Of a stretch of DNA of 64,000 nucleotides, positions 34,686 to 43,445 are shown piece after piece. Each line of letters opens with the position of its first letter. Positions within the stretch are counted from its first letter, which is position 1. The notes below the pieces were generated by a model that saw nothing but the letters and a program-made list of their open reading frames with translations, was not told where the DNA came from and ran no database searches. The translations under genes were made by a program, and so were the position numbers. The stretch is from the NCBI GenBank assembly GCA_013032095.1, contig WQBJ01000015.1, positions 1-64,000 of the forward strand, given 5' to 3'. Source of the DNA: Ruegeria atlantica (GTDB lineage Bacteria; Pseudomonadota; Alphaproteobacteria; Rhodobacterales; Rhodobacteraceae).

Positions 34686-34949
34686 ATGCCGGAACAAATT
34701 GAACTTGTAGTAGATGTTTCGTCTCATGATCAACCTGGCCAAGCACTTGAACGTGCCGTCGAATTGGGGAGGCCAGGCCAGAAAGTAATTTATGCTCGTG
34801 ATTGGTTCCTTTTCAATCGATCGTTAGCGTCTGCTGCGTGGGCACTGTACGAAGGAGGTCTGGTTGATCTGGTGCAGAGACGTGTGCCCACCGCGCGATA
34901 CACGAAGTTCGAATATATTGCTATCAAGCGTTCAAGTGGAGTCATGTGA
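34686..34949 (+). CDS. Small uncharacterised protein
   Basis: 87 residues with a strong ribosome site (GGGAGGAAGGGC) directly before ATG 34686. No family recognised. The sequence is mixed alpha/beta: ELVVDVSSHDQPGQALERAV, a DWFLFNRSLASAAWALYEGG helix and a C-terminal KFEYIAIKRSS strand, which together could form a small winged-helix-like fold. It lies 94 bp ahead of the DddP-like operon and divergent from a LysR gene. Confidence 0.6.
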   Translation: MPEQIELVVDVSSHDQPGQALERAVELGRPGQKVIYARDWFLFNRSLASAAWALYEGGLVDLVQRRVPTARYTKFEYIAIKRSSGVM

Positions 34950-35043
34950 GACAATTTTTCTAATCCACTCGTTAAGATTGTTTTGTTTGATTTAACCACA
35001 AATACTGACGCAATATGGAATAGTCCCAAACTGCGAGGGCTCT

Positions 35044-36237
35044 ATGCTGGATCTACCCAACATCATTGACGAGAAGCGCGTGCGCGCCTATCGCCAGAAC
35101 CGAACACGCGAGTTGCTGGCCCAGTTCAAGATGGATGCAGCGGTGCTGTTCGATCCTCTCAATCTGCGCTACGCCACCGGATGCCGCAACATGCAGGTCT
35201 GGACCTCGCATCACATGTCCCGATACGTTTTTGTGCCGATTGAGGGGCCTGTGGTTCTGTTCGATTATGGTGGTGCCAAGCACCTGTCCGACGATCTGGA
35301 GACCATCCAGGAAACACGCCCCGCGAAAAGCTGGGACTATTTCGGATCGGGGCATCGCGCCGAAGAACACGCCAACAAATGGGCGGACGAGATTGTCGAC
35401 TTGCTGCATCGCACCTGTGGGCGCGGGGCAACACTGGGTATCGACCGGGCTGACCTTTTGCCGATGCTGGCGCTGCAGCATCGCGGCATTAAGATGAAGG
35501 ATGCCAAGGGCCCGATGGAAATGGCACGGTCCATCAAGTCGATGGAAGAGGTTGCGATCATCAAGAACTCGATGCAGGTCTGCACAGAGGCGATCGCCTA
35601 CATGCGAAGCTTTGCCGAACCCGGCGTGACCGAGAACTTTCTTCTGGCCAAAATGAACGAATACAATATGCGCCACGGTGGCGAGTATCAGGAAACCCGG
35701 TTGCTGGCGTCGGGTCACCACACCAATCCGTGGTTCACAGAATCCACCGACAAGAAGATCGAAAACGGTGAGATGCTGGTGTTCGACAGCGATCTGATCG
35801 GACCGGATGGCGTCTTTGCCGACCAGACCCGCGCCTTTGTTATTGGGGACCGCAAACCGACTGACGAACAACGGGTGCTCTACGCGCATGCCTATGAGCA
35901 GATGGAGCATAACATGGCATTGCTGCGCCCCGGCATGACCTTTGAAGAGTTCGGCGAGCTGAGCTGGAAGATGCACGACATCTATGTGCCCAACCGCTAT
36001 GCCGAGATGATCCACGGCATTGGCTTCGGCGTAGAGTACCCTGTGATCTACTACCCCGAGGACCATGAGACCTGGCAATATTCCGGCACCTTCCAGGAGG
36101 GTATGTGCGTCTGTGTCGAAAGCTATATCGGCCCGGTGGGCGGGGACGAGGGCGTGAAGCTGGAACAACCAGTACTGATCACCAAAGACGGCCCCGTGCC
36201 CCTGACAGATTGCCCCTTCGAGGACGACTACCTGTGA
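35044..36237 (+). CDS. DddP-like M24-family protein
   Basis: 397 residues with the pita-bread (creatinase/aminopeptidase P, M24) fold and clear similarity to the DMSP lyase Ddd[78 protein letters not shown]. Metal ligands DxD (FDSDLIG), D (FADQT), H (MIHGIGFG), E (CVESY) and E (KLEQ) are conserved. However, the Asp six residues after the metal His (proposed catalytic base of DddP) is Val here (HGIGFGV), and the N-terminal segment is about 40 residues shorter. So it is either a peptidase/hydrolase or a lyase with another substrate. First gene of a five-gene operon. Confidence 0.82.
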   Translation: MLDLPNIIDEKRVRAYRQNRTRELLAQFKMDAAVLFDPLNLRYATGCRNMQVWTSHHMSRYVFVPIEGPVVLFDYGGAKHLSDDLETIQETRPAKSWDYFGSGHRAEEHANKWADEIVDLLHRTCGRGATLGIDRADLLPMLALQHRGIKMKDAKGPMEMARSIKSMEEVAIIKNSMQVCTEAIAYMRSFAEPGVTENFLLAKMNEYNMRHGGEYQETRLLASGHHTNPWFTESTDKKIENGEMLVFDSDLIGPDGVFADQTRAFVIGDRKPTDEQRVLYAHAYEQMEHNMALLRPGMTFEEFGELSWKMHDIYVPNRYAEMIHGIGFGVEYPVIYYPEDHETWQYSGTFQEGMCVCVESYIGPVGGDEGVKLEQPVLITKDGPVPLTDCPFEDDYL

Positions 36238-37880
36238 GCAGCTATGATTACGTTATTGTCGGCGCAGGCACGGCGGGCTGTGTGCTGGCGCATCGGCTTT
36301 CCGAAGGCGGCACCTATTCGGTTCTGCTGTTGGAACATGGGGGCGATGATCGCAATTGGATCCTGCAAATGCCCGCCGGGCTGCGATCGGCCTTCAAACC
36401 GACCAGCAAATACAATTACTGGTTCAAAACCACGCCGCAGAAGAACCTGAACAACCGCGAGATCGACCAGCCCCGTGGCAAGGCGCTTGGCGGGTCTTCC
36501 GCGATAAACGGCATGACCTTCCTGCGTGGCAACCCGCGGGATTATGACGATTGGGCCGAGGTCGAGGGGTGCAACGGTTGGTCCTTTGCCGATTGCCTGC
36601 CCTATTTCAAGAAATCCGAGCGCCGCGACGGTTCGGCCAACGAATACCGTAACAATGCTGGCATGGTCGGGGTCAAAGCGCAGCCTATGGAGGATCTGAA
36701 TCCGCTGAACACCGCCTTTCTTGAGGCTGGGCAGCAGGCAGGTCATGCGCTTACCAAAGATGTGAATGGCGATTCCCAGGAAGGCGTCAGCCGGTTTGAA
36801 ATGTCCGTCGAAGGGGGATATCGCAGCACCTCGGCCCGCGCCTATCTGCATTCGCAGGCCAAGCGTGAAAACCTGACGGTCACAACCGGCGCCAAGGTGC
36901 TGAGGGTGCTGGTAGAAAAAGGCCGCGCGGTAGGGGTGGAGTTCTCCAAGGGGCGAAAGAACCATACCGTGCGCGCCAATAGAGAGGTCATCCTTTCTGC
37001 TGGTGCCTTTGGCACGCCTCAAATCCTGATGCTGTCCGGCATCGGCCCCGAGGTGCATCTGCGCGGCCGCAATGTACCCGTTGTCTTCAACGCACCGATG
37101 GTGGGCGAGAACCTGCATGACCACCTTGAGGCCCATGTACAGGTCGAAACCGACAAACCTGTTTCGCTAAACAAGTATCTCAAACCACATCTTATGCTTT
37201 GGGCCGGTATCCAATGGTTTGGTTGGAAAGGCGGCGTGGCAGCGGTGAACCAATGCCATGTTGGGGCCTTCTTACGCTCCACACCTGAAACGACACACCC
37301 GGATATCCAGTTCCACTTCTTCCCGATCCTGTTCGGGCCGAACTGGATTCCGGATCCGACCAAGAACGGCTATCGCCTTGGTGCTGGCCCCATGCGGCCA
37401 GAAAGCCGGGGCACTGTTCGGTTGGCGACGAACAACCCCAATGATGCACCGCTGATTGATCCCAACTATCTAGCGACAGACCATGACTGGTTCGTCATGC
37501 GCAAAGGTCTAAAACTGGGCCGCGAGGTGTTGGCACAGGATGCGTTCAAAGACTTCCATGTGCGCGAGGATCTGCCGGGCAACCACGTCAAGACCGATGC
37601 AGACTGGGATGAGTTTATCCGCGAGGATGCGTCGTCCGCCTATCACCCTTGTGGCACTGCACGCATGGGGCCCAATGGCGACCCGCGTTCCGTGGTTGAT
37701 CTTGAACTCAAATTCCGCGGTATCGATGGGCTGCGCATCGTTGATGCCTCTGTCATCCCGGCCGTGCCAAGCGCCAATATCAACGCTGCCACGTTCATGA
37801 TCGCTGAAAAAGCGGCTGACATGATCCTTGGCCGACAACCTTTGCCCCCCGAAACGGTGCCCTATCACCGCGCCGTCTGA
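36234..37880 (+). CDS. GMC-family FAD oxidoreductase (choline-dehydrogenase-like)
   Basis: 548 residues from GTG 36234, overlapping the previous stop by 4 bp (GTGA). FAD loop [19 protein letters not shown], second motif [20 protein letters not shown], and C-terminal active-site pair: His in [11 protein letters not shown] and Asn in [18 protein letters not shown]. Predicted to oxidise an alcohol to an aldehyde. Context (DddP-like, cupins, MmgE/PrpD) argues for a catabolic step rather than betaine synthesis: betB and betI are absent. Confidence 0.88.
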   Translation: MSSYDYVIVGAGTAGCVLAHRLSEGGTYSVLLLEHGGDDRNWILQMPAGLRSAFKPTSKYNYWFKTTPQKNLNNREIDQPRGKALGGSSAINGMTFLRGNPRDYDDWAEVEGCNGWSFADCLPYFKKSERRDGSANEYRNNAGMVGVKAQPMEDLNPLNTAFLEAGQQAGHALTKDVNGDSQEGVSRFEMSVEGGYRSTSARAYLHSQAKRENLTVTTGAKVLRVLVEKGRAVGVEFSKGRKNHTVRANREVILSAGAFGTPQILMLSGIGPEVHLRGRNVPVVFNAPMVGENLHDHLEAHVQVETDKPVSLNKYLKPHLMLWAGIQWFGWKGGVAAVNQCHVGAFLRSTPETTHPDIQFHFFPILFGPNWIPDPTKNGYRLGAGPMRPESRGTVRLATNNPNDAPLIDPNYLATDHDWFVMRKGLKLGREVLAQDAFKDFHVREDLPGNHVKTDADWDEFIREDASSAYHPCGTARMGPNGDPRSVVDLELKFRGIDGLRIVDASVIPAVPSANINAATFMIAEKAADMILGRQPLPPETVPYHRAV

Positions 37881-37893
37881 CTGGAGACCGAAC

Positions 37894-38244
37894 ATGACAC
37901 GACTGACGGAACGTCTACTGGATTCGACCCATTTCAAACGCCGCAAGGCTACCGAAGACACAAAACGCAAAATTGATGGCTGGGAGATTTGGGAATGCGC
38001 CGATCCGGCCTTCAGCTATGACTATGATCGGACAGTAACCATGTATGTGCACAAAGGTGCCGCTGTCCTAACCTTCGCGGATGGTGAAGCAGTTGACATT
38101 CAGGCGGGCGATACCTTGACGGTTCAGGCCGGGGCAAGTGCCTCATGGGTGATTTCAGAACCTATCTGTAATAGCTACATGTATCACGACACCTTCATGT
38201 CCGCCACGAAGCGGGCAGATCAGGTACGTTGGCAGGATCGCTAG
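37894..38244 (+). CDS. Small cupin-domain protein (cupin_3 type)
   Basis: 116 residues from ATG 37894, 13 bp after the GMC gene. Single cupin of the ureidoglycine-aminohydrolase-like type: GWEIWECADPAFSYDYDR, MYVHKGAAVLTFADGEAVDI, AGDTLTVQAGASASWVI. The classic His metal ligands are mostly lost, so it may bind rather than turn over a ligand. Its stop TAG shares a base with the next start (TAGTG), a mark of translational coupling. Confidence 0.8.
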   Translation: MTRLTERLLDSTHFKRRKATEDTKRKIDGWEIWECADPAFSYDYDRTVTMYVHKGAAVLTFADGEAVDIQAGDTLTVQAGASASWVISEPICNSYMYHDTFMSATKRADQVRWQDR

Positions 38245-39584
38245 TGACATCGCACATCAATCCCACCGACTTCATCCACGGCCTTACTCCGGCGCGAATC
38301 CCGCCGGAGGTGCATCATATGGCGCGCCGTTGCCTGGTTGACACGCTGGCGGTCTGGGCTGGCGGGACGATGACCGAGGCCAGCCGGATCGCACGGAACC
38401 ACGCAGCCAAACGCTATCCCGGCAAATTGCCAATGCCCTTCGACGGTCGCCCAGTAAACTCCGTAGGCTTTGCCTTTTCCGGGGCGGCGACGGTTGATGC
38501 GCTGGATGCCCATGACGGCCACCAGCTTTGCAAAGGGCATGCAAGCGTTGCACTGGTGCCCGCGCTTTTTGCCGAATTGAGCAATGCCACGTGCACCATG
38601 GACGAGTTGCTCTGCCATCTCGTCGTGGGTCAGGAAATCGCCATTCGCGCCGGTCTTTCTCTGCATGCAACCACGCCTGACTATCACTCATCCGGGGCCT
38701 GGAACGCGCTCGGCTGCGCCGCCATTACCAGCCGTTTGAGGGGGCTGTCCCAAGAGCAGACTCGCCAGGCCCTGGGCATTGCCGAATACTATGGCCCCCG
38801 TGCCCCAATGATGCGATGTATTGAACACCCCACCATGGTCAAGGATAGCAGCTCCTGGGGGGCTCTGACCGGTCTTTCCGCCGCAGATCTGGCTGAAGAC
38901 GGGTTTACGGGGGCACCTGCCATGACCGTTGAGGCCGCCGAAGTCGATGCCATCTGGAGCGACCTTAGCGCAAACTGGCGGATCCTTGAAAGCAATTTCA
39001 AAGCTTACCCGGTTTGTCGGTGGGCACATCCGCCAGTCGAGGCGATCCTATCCGTCCTGTGCGACCATGACATTCCGCGAGACGAGATCACAAAGATCAC
39101 GGTGCCAACCTTCCATGAAGCAACAAAACTGGCGATACGTCGCCCCGAAGACAGCGATGCTGCTCAGTACAGCCTGCCGCTCGCGGTGGCGCTTGCCACA
39201 CGATTTGGCACGATCCAACCTGATCACTTGTTGCCGGACCACTATGATCAACCGGAAATCTGGCGTCTCGTCGACATGGTCAACCTGGAAGAGGACGACA
39301 ATTGCAATTTAGCCTTTCCGGCCGAGCGCTATGCACGTGTGACACTGACGTTAAAGGATGGCAGCCAATTGGGTTCCGACTTCAAGGCCGCACGGGGGAA
39401 CCATGACGCGCCTCTCACCGATCAGGAACTGATCGAAAAACTGGAGCATTTTGCGGGGCCTGTTCTTGATGCTGAAGCACGCAAAAGCATTTCAAACATT
39501 CTGTCCAATCCCAGCGAAGCCACTTCACCATCTAACCTGCTGAAGCTGTTGCAGCGGTCGCAATCAGGCAAACCCGGCGACTGA
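38244..39584 (+). CDS. MmgE/PrpD-family protein
   Basis: 446 residues from GTG 38244 (AGGA 7 bp upstream). Family motifs: LVDTLAVWAGG, a DALDAHDGHQLCKGHASVAL loop with catalytic-type His/Asp residues, SSGAWNALGCAAITSRL, VKDSSSWGALTGLSAADLAE and FKAYPVCRWAHPPVEAIL. Known members include 2-methylcitrate dehydratase, cis-aconitate decarboxylase (the itaconate enzyme) and epimerases, so a hydro-lyase or decarboxylase step on a carboxylic acid is likely. No prpB or prpC lies beside it, so it is not the methylcitrate cycle enzyme. Confidence 0.85.
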   Translation: MTSHINPTDFIHGLTPARIPPEVHHMARRCLVDTLAVWAGGTMTEASRIARNHAAKRYPGKLPMPFDGRPVNSVGFAFSGAATVDALDAHDGHQLCKGHASVALVPALFAELSNATCTMDELLCHLVVGQEIAIRAGLSLHATTPDYHSSGAWNALGCAAITSRLRGLSQEQTRQALGIAEYYGPRAPMMRCIEHPTMVKDSSSWGALTGLSAADLAEDGFTGAPAMTVEAAEVDAIWSDLSANWRILESNFKAYPVCRWAHPPVEAILSVLCDHDIPRDEITKITVPTFHEATKLAIRRPEDSDAAQYSLPLAVALATRFGTIQPDHLLPDHYDQPEIWRLVDMVNLEEDDNCNLAFPAERYARVTLTLKDGSQLGSDFKAARGNHDAPLTDQELIEKLEHFAGPVLDAEARKSISNILSNPSEATSPSNLLKLLQRSQSGKPGD

Positions 39585-39634
39585 AGTTCGTTTTGGATGG
39601 TAGCAACAGACAAATGGTTGATGGGAAGTAGTCA

Positions 39635-40180
39635 GTGGAAAAGCAAACATTGGAAGAACTTGCCGGGACCATCCGCGAGGCTGCCGCGTCTCCAGACCAC
39701 ACAGCGGCCATTCGCGCGGTGCTGCAAGCCAGCCAGTCGCGCAAGGAAGATCTGGCCGATGCCATCGCCAAATTGGACGAAGACGAGGTGATGTTATTCG
39801 AGGATGAAACCTGTTCGATCTGGACGTGTCGCTACAATTCGGATGTGGTCTTCGCCCCTCACGAACACTGCATGGGTGTGCACATCGCCGTTTATCGTGG
39901 TGCCGAGGTCGAGGTGCTGTATAAGCGCGAGCCCGGCAAGCTGCGCCATGGCGGCAACAGATTGGTCAGGGCGGGTGACGTTGTGCGCCTTGGTCCCGAT
40001 GCGATCCACGCGATCACGGCAGACGACGAGCAAAGCCTGGCCATCCATGTTTACGAGGGCCCGTTGACGCAGGTCCAACGCTCTCTTTTTGAATGGACCA
40101 CCGGTGAGGAGGTAGAGTTCACCATGGAGAATTTCCATGCCATGGCACGTCGTAAGGTGGATATGACGGAGTTCAACTAA
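39635..40180 (+). CDS. Cysteine-dioxygenase-like cupin
   Basis: 181 residues from GTG 39635. C-terminal cupin with metal-binding residues in FAPHEHCMGVHIAVYRGAE (His-x-His and Glu) and DAIHAITADDEQSLAIHVYE (His); this arrangement recalls the thiol-dioxygenase/COG5553 group. The N-terminal 60 residues are helical (TIREAAASPDHTAAIRAVLQ). Probably an iron-dependent oxygenase at the end of the catabolic operon. Substrate unknown; gap to the PrpD gene is 50 bp. Confidence 0.75.
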   Translation: MEKQTLEELAGTIREAAASPDHTAAIRAVLQASQSRKEDLADAIAKLDEDEVMLFEDETCSIWTCRYNSDVVFAPHEHCMGVHIAVYRGAEVEVLYKREPGKLRHGGNRLVRAGDVVRLGPDAIHAITADDEQSLAIHVYEGPLTQVQRSLFEWTTGEEVEFTMENFHAMARRKVDMTEFN

Positions 40181-40203
40181 TCCTGGTAACCAGAAGCGGC
40201 ACG

Positions 40204-40362
40204 ATGAATATCACCTTGGTCGACGTCCTTCCCTTGATGCCGGAGACCCGCGTGTGAATGCGCAATCCGCTTGTCCGCCGCATTCACAGCGATGAAGGCA
40301 TCTTTGGTGATGGTGAGGCCCGGATCGGCTGTGTGTTCAGTCTCGGAGCATTTAGCCGTTGA
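40204..40362 (+). pseudogene. Mandelate racemase/enolase-superfamily N-terminal relic
   Basis: ATG 40204 opens MNITLVDVLPLMPETRV, stop TGA at 40255-40257, MRNPLVRRIHSDEGIFGDGE, ARIGCVF..., stop at 40362. The RIHSDEGIFGDGEA string is the N-terminal hairpin and 20s loop of the enolase superfamily (typically RIHTDEGIxGxGEA). Truncated after about 50 codons and interrupted by a stop. It may be what remains of a sixth operon gene. Confidence 0.6.
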
Positions 40363-40764
40363 TTTACTTCGAACAGCAACTCTGCATTGCGGACGTTGGC
40401 GACAAGCGCGGCGAATGACCGCTCTCCGCCCTAAACGATAAATGCTGCGCTCATCACCTTAGTCGCCTTTGGGCTCGATGCGGACGTTCAGCAAAATTCT
40501 GTGAACGACCGGAATGCGGGACTTTGCAGACTTTGGATTACCGGGCTCCAATGGCAGGTCGCAGCCCTAAGCGGACATTCTCAACAGAACTTTGCAATTC
40601 TAATTTTGCGCATTAAGGCAGCCATCCACGAGTGCGCCGATCCTATGTGATCCGTACCAGCGCTTTAAGCATTCGGAACCAACACATTGACATGTTCGAA
40701 TTTCTTCTTTCCACTTGCCCTACCCTTTTCGTGGGCTTTGCAGAGCAACAGAAGGAAATTTTCA
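40363..40764. other. 402-bp intergenic region with repeat copy R6
   Basis: No gene is supported. It contains an interspersed-repeat arm at 40561-40579 in reverse orientation, with the shared GCAAAGTTC segment just after it (minus-strand sense). The small lipoprotein gene starts at 40765. Confidence 0.5.
40561..40579 (-). repeat. Interspersed palindromic repeat, copy R6 (inverted)
   Basis: GCAGCCCTAAGCGGACATT, the reverse complement of the consensus left arm with one change. The partner arm is degraded (GGGCTCC near 40545). Confidence 0.6.
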
Positions 40765-41064
40765 ATGACAAAAATCAGCGTGTTTACTTTGTTTTCAATG
40801 GCTACTCTTGCGCTTTCCGCGTGCGATGACACTGGTGGCACAAGCGTGTCCGCCGAAGCTACTCCAGCACAACAAGCCTGTTTGCGCGATGTAGCCGCCG
40901 CGACCAACAACACGCAAGTTGCTGTGCTTTCCTCGGCGTTCAGCGAAGCAGGAACGCAAGTACAAGTTGGAGTGGGCCCTGACCAAGCGCCTTGGAATTG
41001 CATTGCTTACAGTGATGGAACAACGGCGGGAATTGAATCTCTCAGCGACGAAGGGGCGCTCTAA
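40765..41064 (+). CDS. Small putative lipoprotein with two-cysteine module
   Basis: 99 residues from ATG 40765 (GAAGGA 8 bp upstream). Signal peptide ending in the lipobox LSAC (MTKISVFTLFSMATLALSAC), so lipid-modified at Cys20. The mature part has a module ACLRDVAAATNN..., SSAFSEAGTQVQVGVG, WNCIAYSDGTTAGIESL that recurs in the next gene. Function unknown; periplasmic or outer-membrane attached. Confidence 0.75.
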   Translation: MTKISVFTLFSMATLALSACDDTGGTSVSAEATPAQQACLRDVAAATNNTQVAVLSSAFSEAGTQVQVGVGPDQAPWNCIAYSDGTTAGIESLSDEGAL

Positions 41065-41237
41065 GCCAGTGTGTGCTTGCCGCAGTTTTGAACCTCGGTT
41101 TCGGGCGTCACACGTCCATGCATGCTTCCTGACTTAGGATGAATTAAGCGGGCGATTTTCGTCACCCGACCGAGCTAAAAAACTATCCTTTTAACACGCT
41201 AGGACAGCGGCTTTTATCGATTGGAAGGAAATATGTG

Positions 41238-41855
41238 ATGCTTAAAAAATTTTTTTGGTTAGCAGCTATTCTCCCCATGCCTGCGTTCTCAGATATCTCT
41301 GACGAAGCAAGCGCTTGTATTGATGAATTGGCAACCCGCTTCGGGAAGGTTGGGGGCGAGGTACTCGGTCAAGAATTCAGCGAAGCCGCGACTATGGTCC
41401 GACTTCGAGATGGAAATGGTGTTGAGTACGAGTGCATCGTTTGGTCTGGACCTGAAGTCGCTGACCTGCGACGTACCGGTGAAAGCGTAGACAAGGCTGA
41501 TGATGGGGGTGGCGCTATGGACGGAGCTGCGGCGCCGACAGTTTCAGGGGATCAGGTTGTTAAGTTTGATGCGGGAACGAGCGGCACCGCGATGAGCGCC
41601 ACGCTTCAATCGGGCACGTCGGTGCGCTACGTCCTAGGTGCAAATGATGGTCAATTTCTGAACGTAGACGTAGGGTCACATGGCGGAGCTTTGGACTATA
41701 AGATTTTCAATCCAGACGGCTCTCTATTGTTAGATTTGATTTCTTCAGACACGCCTTATCAAGGGCAGCTGTGGCAAACCGGCGAGCATGTCGTTGAAGT
41801 TGTTAACGCAGGCGCTCAACCGGTTTCTTTTGACATCGGGATTGGCATCAAGTGA
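41238..41855 (+). CDS. Exported protein: two-cysteine module plus PliG-like beta domain
   Basis: 205 residues from ATG 41238 (AAGGA 8 bp upstream). Signal peptide MLKKFFWLAAILPMPAFS. Residues about 25-85 repeat the module of the preceding lipoprotein: ACIDELATRFGKV, QEFSEAATMVRLRDGNG, YECIVWSGPEVADLRR. Residues about 105-205 form a beta-rich domain (SGTSVRYVLGANDGQFLNVD, YQGQLWQTGEHVVEV) like the g-type lysozyme inhibitor PliG. Likely periplasmic, with a possible role against lysozymes or as a binding domain; inferred only. Confidence 0.75.
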   Translation: MLKKFFWLAAILPMPAFSDISDEASACIDELATRFGKVGGEVLGQEFSEAATMVRLRDGNGVEYECIVWSGPEVADLRRTGESVDKADDGGGAMDGAAAPTVSGDQVVKFDAGTSGTAMSATLQSGTSVRYVLGANDGQFLNVDVGSHGGALDYKIFNPDGSLLLDLISSDTPYQGQLWQTGEHVVEVVNAGAQPVSFDIGIGIK

Positions 41856-41953
41856 TGCTGGCCGGGGCGCAGCGGTGGTAGTAGTTTCATCATTCGGGTC
41901 AAACGTGTTGGAAGTTGGCGTTGGCTGCTCTAGTGACATTACTGGGGTCCGCG

Positions 41954-42125
41954 CTAGCACGGCTTTTGGCAGACTATCTGCACCGGTTGCGTTCTTCTCT
42001 CCTCAATATTGCGCGCAGCGTTTCTGACGATCTGCGGCGCCAATTTCCCTAACAAGATGTGGACACCGAATACCGGCGCCTCACCTTTGTCTACCAGTTC
42101 CATGGCTTTCAGATACCCTTGGAGA
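41954..42125 (-). pseudogene. SAM methyltransferase-like C-terminal fragment cut by IS
   Basis: The minus-strand frame entering from IS copy 5 reads LQGYLKAMELVDKGEAPVFG, VHILLGKLAPQIVRNAARNI, EERRTQPVQIVCQKP and stops at 41954. It resembles the tail of class I methyltransferases, but the SAM-binding part is missing, so the family call is tentative. Confidence 0.45.
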
Positions 42126-42943
42126 GGTGCTGTCAGACAAATTCGAACCAATCTCAGTTAGGCCAGTAGAGCAGTCCTTTATGCCCCGCCAAGTTCGCGC
42201 CACTCGGCGAGAGCGGCGGTGCGTGTCAGCTTGAAGGTATCTCTGCTGGCTAACGATCTTTCCTGGTTGAAGTGGTTGTAGACGGAGGAATGGACGGCGG
42301 CGAACTTCTGCACACTTCGCATACGCCTGAAACGCTGCATCGCGCGTTCGCGTCGTCGAAACGGCAGGTGCGAGTTCTCGACGCGGTTGTTGAGCCACCT
42401 GCCCGTCTGCTGTTTTTCGGTAGCTCCGAGCTCTCTGAGCGCGGCTCTGTATGAGGCGAAGCGATCTGTGACGACGTTTTCCGCTTTGCCGTGTCGCTTC
42501 ATCAATTTCTTTAGGAATTTCAGTGCTGCAGCTTTGTTTCGGCGTTTGGTGACAACGGCTTCCAGAACCTCACCTTCGTAATCAACAGCCCGCCAAAGAT
42601 AATGCCGCTTACCATTCACCTTCACGAAAACCTCGTCCACGTGCCACTTCCATTTGGAGAATGCGCGCAGCTGCTGAACACGCTTCCGTCTGATCTCAGC
42701 AGCAAACATCGGGCCAAACCTGTTCCACCAATACCGGACAGTTTCGTGACTCACGTCGATGCCTCGCTCGTGCAACAAGTCTTCGACATTCCGAAGCGAG
42801 AGCGGGAAACGGATGTACAGCATCACTGCAAGGCGGATGATCTCGGGACTGGTTTTGAAGTACTTAAAAGAGGCAGGATTGGTCATGGGCAAAAGCTACG
42901 CAACACCCCTGCCCGCCTCAAGGCAAGTTCTTCTGACAAGACC
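42126..42943 (-). mobile_element. IS6-family insertion sequence, copy 5 (818 bp, intact)
   Basis: Left end GGTGCTGTCAGACAAATTCG at 42126, right end TTCTGACAAGACC to 42943; imperfect 19-bp terminal repeats. The only copy with an open transposase frame. No flanking duplication; a methyltransferase tail lies on its left and a truncated ParB-like methylase gene on its right, so a deletion probably accompanied insertion or later recombination. Confidence 0.92.
42179..42886 (-). CDS. IS6-family transposase
   Basis: 235 residues from ATG 42886 (TTG 42892 possible). N-terminal zinc-free HTH segment (SPEIIRLAVMLYIRFPLSLR, RGIDVSHETVRYWWNRF), then the DDE catalytic core: Asp in WHVDEVFVKVNGKRHYLWR, Asp in VVTDRFASYRAAL, Glu in NNRVENSHLPFRRRER. 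Full family length. Could supply transposase in trans to the four damaged copies. Confidence 0.92.
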   Translation of the reverse strand: MTNPASFKYFKTSPEIIRLAVMLYIRFPLSLRNVEDLLHERGIDVSHETVRYWWNRFGPMFAAEIRRKRVQQLRAFSKWKWHVDEVFVKVNGKRHYLWRAVDYEGEVLEAVVTKRRNKAAALKFLKKLMKRHGKAENVVTDRFASYRAALRELGATEKQQTGRWLNNRVENSHLPFRRRERAMQRFRRMRSVQKFAAVHSSVYNHFNQERSLASRDTFKLTRTAALAEWRELGGA

Positions 42944-43445
42944 CCGCTTCAGTCTCTGTAGCCTCGCCCGCACCATCGATGATGATATCGATTTCCGGTG
43001 TCTCAAATCCCGTGATGTCCAGATCGAAATCCAGCTCGCCATCAAGGCTGAGATCCATCAGCTCGGCAAATTCGATCTGCAGCGCCGTTTCGTTCCAGTC
43101 CGACAGTTCCGCCAGCTTGTTATCCGCGATGCGCAAGGCTCGCACTTCCGCTTCTGACAAGTGATCCGCGACAACCGTCGGCACGGACATCAACCCCAGA
43201 GTCTTAGCGGCCTCATAGCGGCCATGACCCGCGATAATTGTGCCCGAACCATCCAACAGGATCGGGGTGACGAAGCCAAACTGGGCCACCGACGCTTTGA
43301 GCTTGTCAATATTCTTGGCCGCATGCGCGCGGTTGTTGTTGGCGTATGGCTTGATCTGGCTGATCTGAGATTGGACGACTTTGTCCGCCATCCAGATCGG
43401 TGTGTTGGTCGCCTGAATGCCGCTTTGTGTTTTTTTGGCAGACAT
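42944..43445 (-). pseudogene. ParB-domain DNA methylase, truncated by IS
   Basis: From ATG 43445 (perfect AGGAGG 7 bp upstream) about 167 codons remain: a ParB/Srx-like nuclease-fold domain (QISQIKPYANNNRAHAAKNI, GFVTPILLDGSGTIIAGHGR, YEAAKTLGLMSVPTVVADHL, ALRIADNKLAELS). In phage and gene-transfer-agent regions this domain precedes an adenine methylase; that half is gone and the frame ends 26 bp inside the IS (42918). Confidence 0.75.

Noticed and set aside
35053-36168. Open frame of 371 codons on the minus strand opposite the DddP-like gene
   Set aside because: It mirrors a high-GC coding frame, has a His/Gln/Val-rich composition with no domain, no ribosome site, and the plus-strand frame is a clear protein family member.
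36228-37136. Open frame of 302 codons on the minus strand opposite the GMC oxidoreductase
   Set aside because: Antisense shadow of a strongly recognisable gene; no motif or ribosome site.
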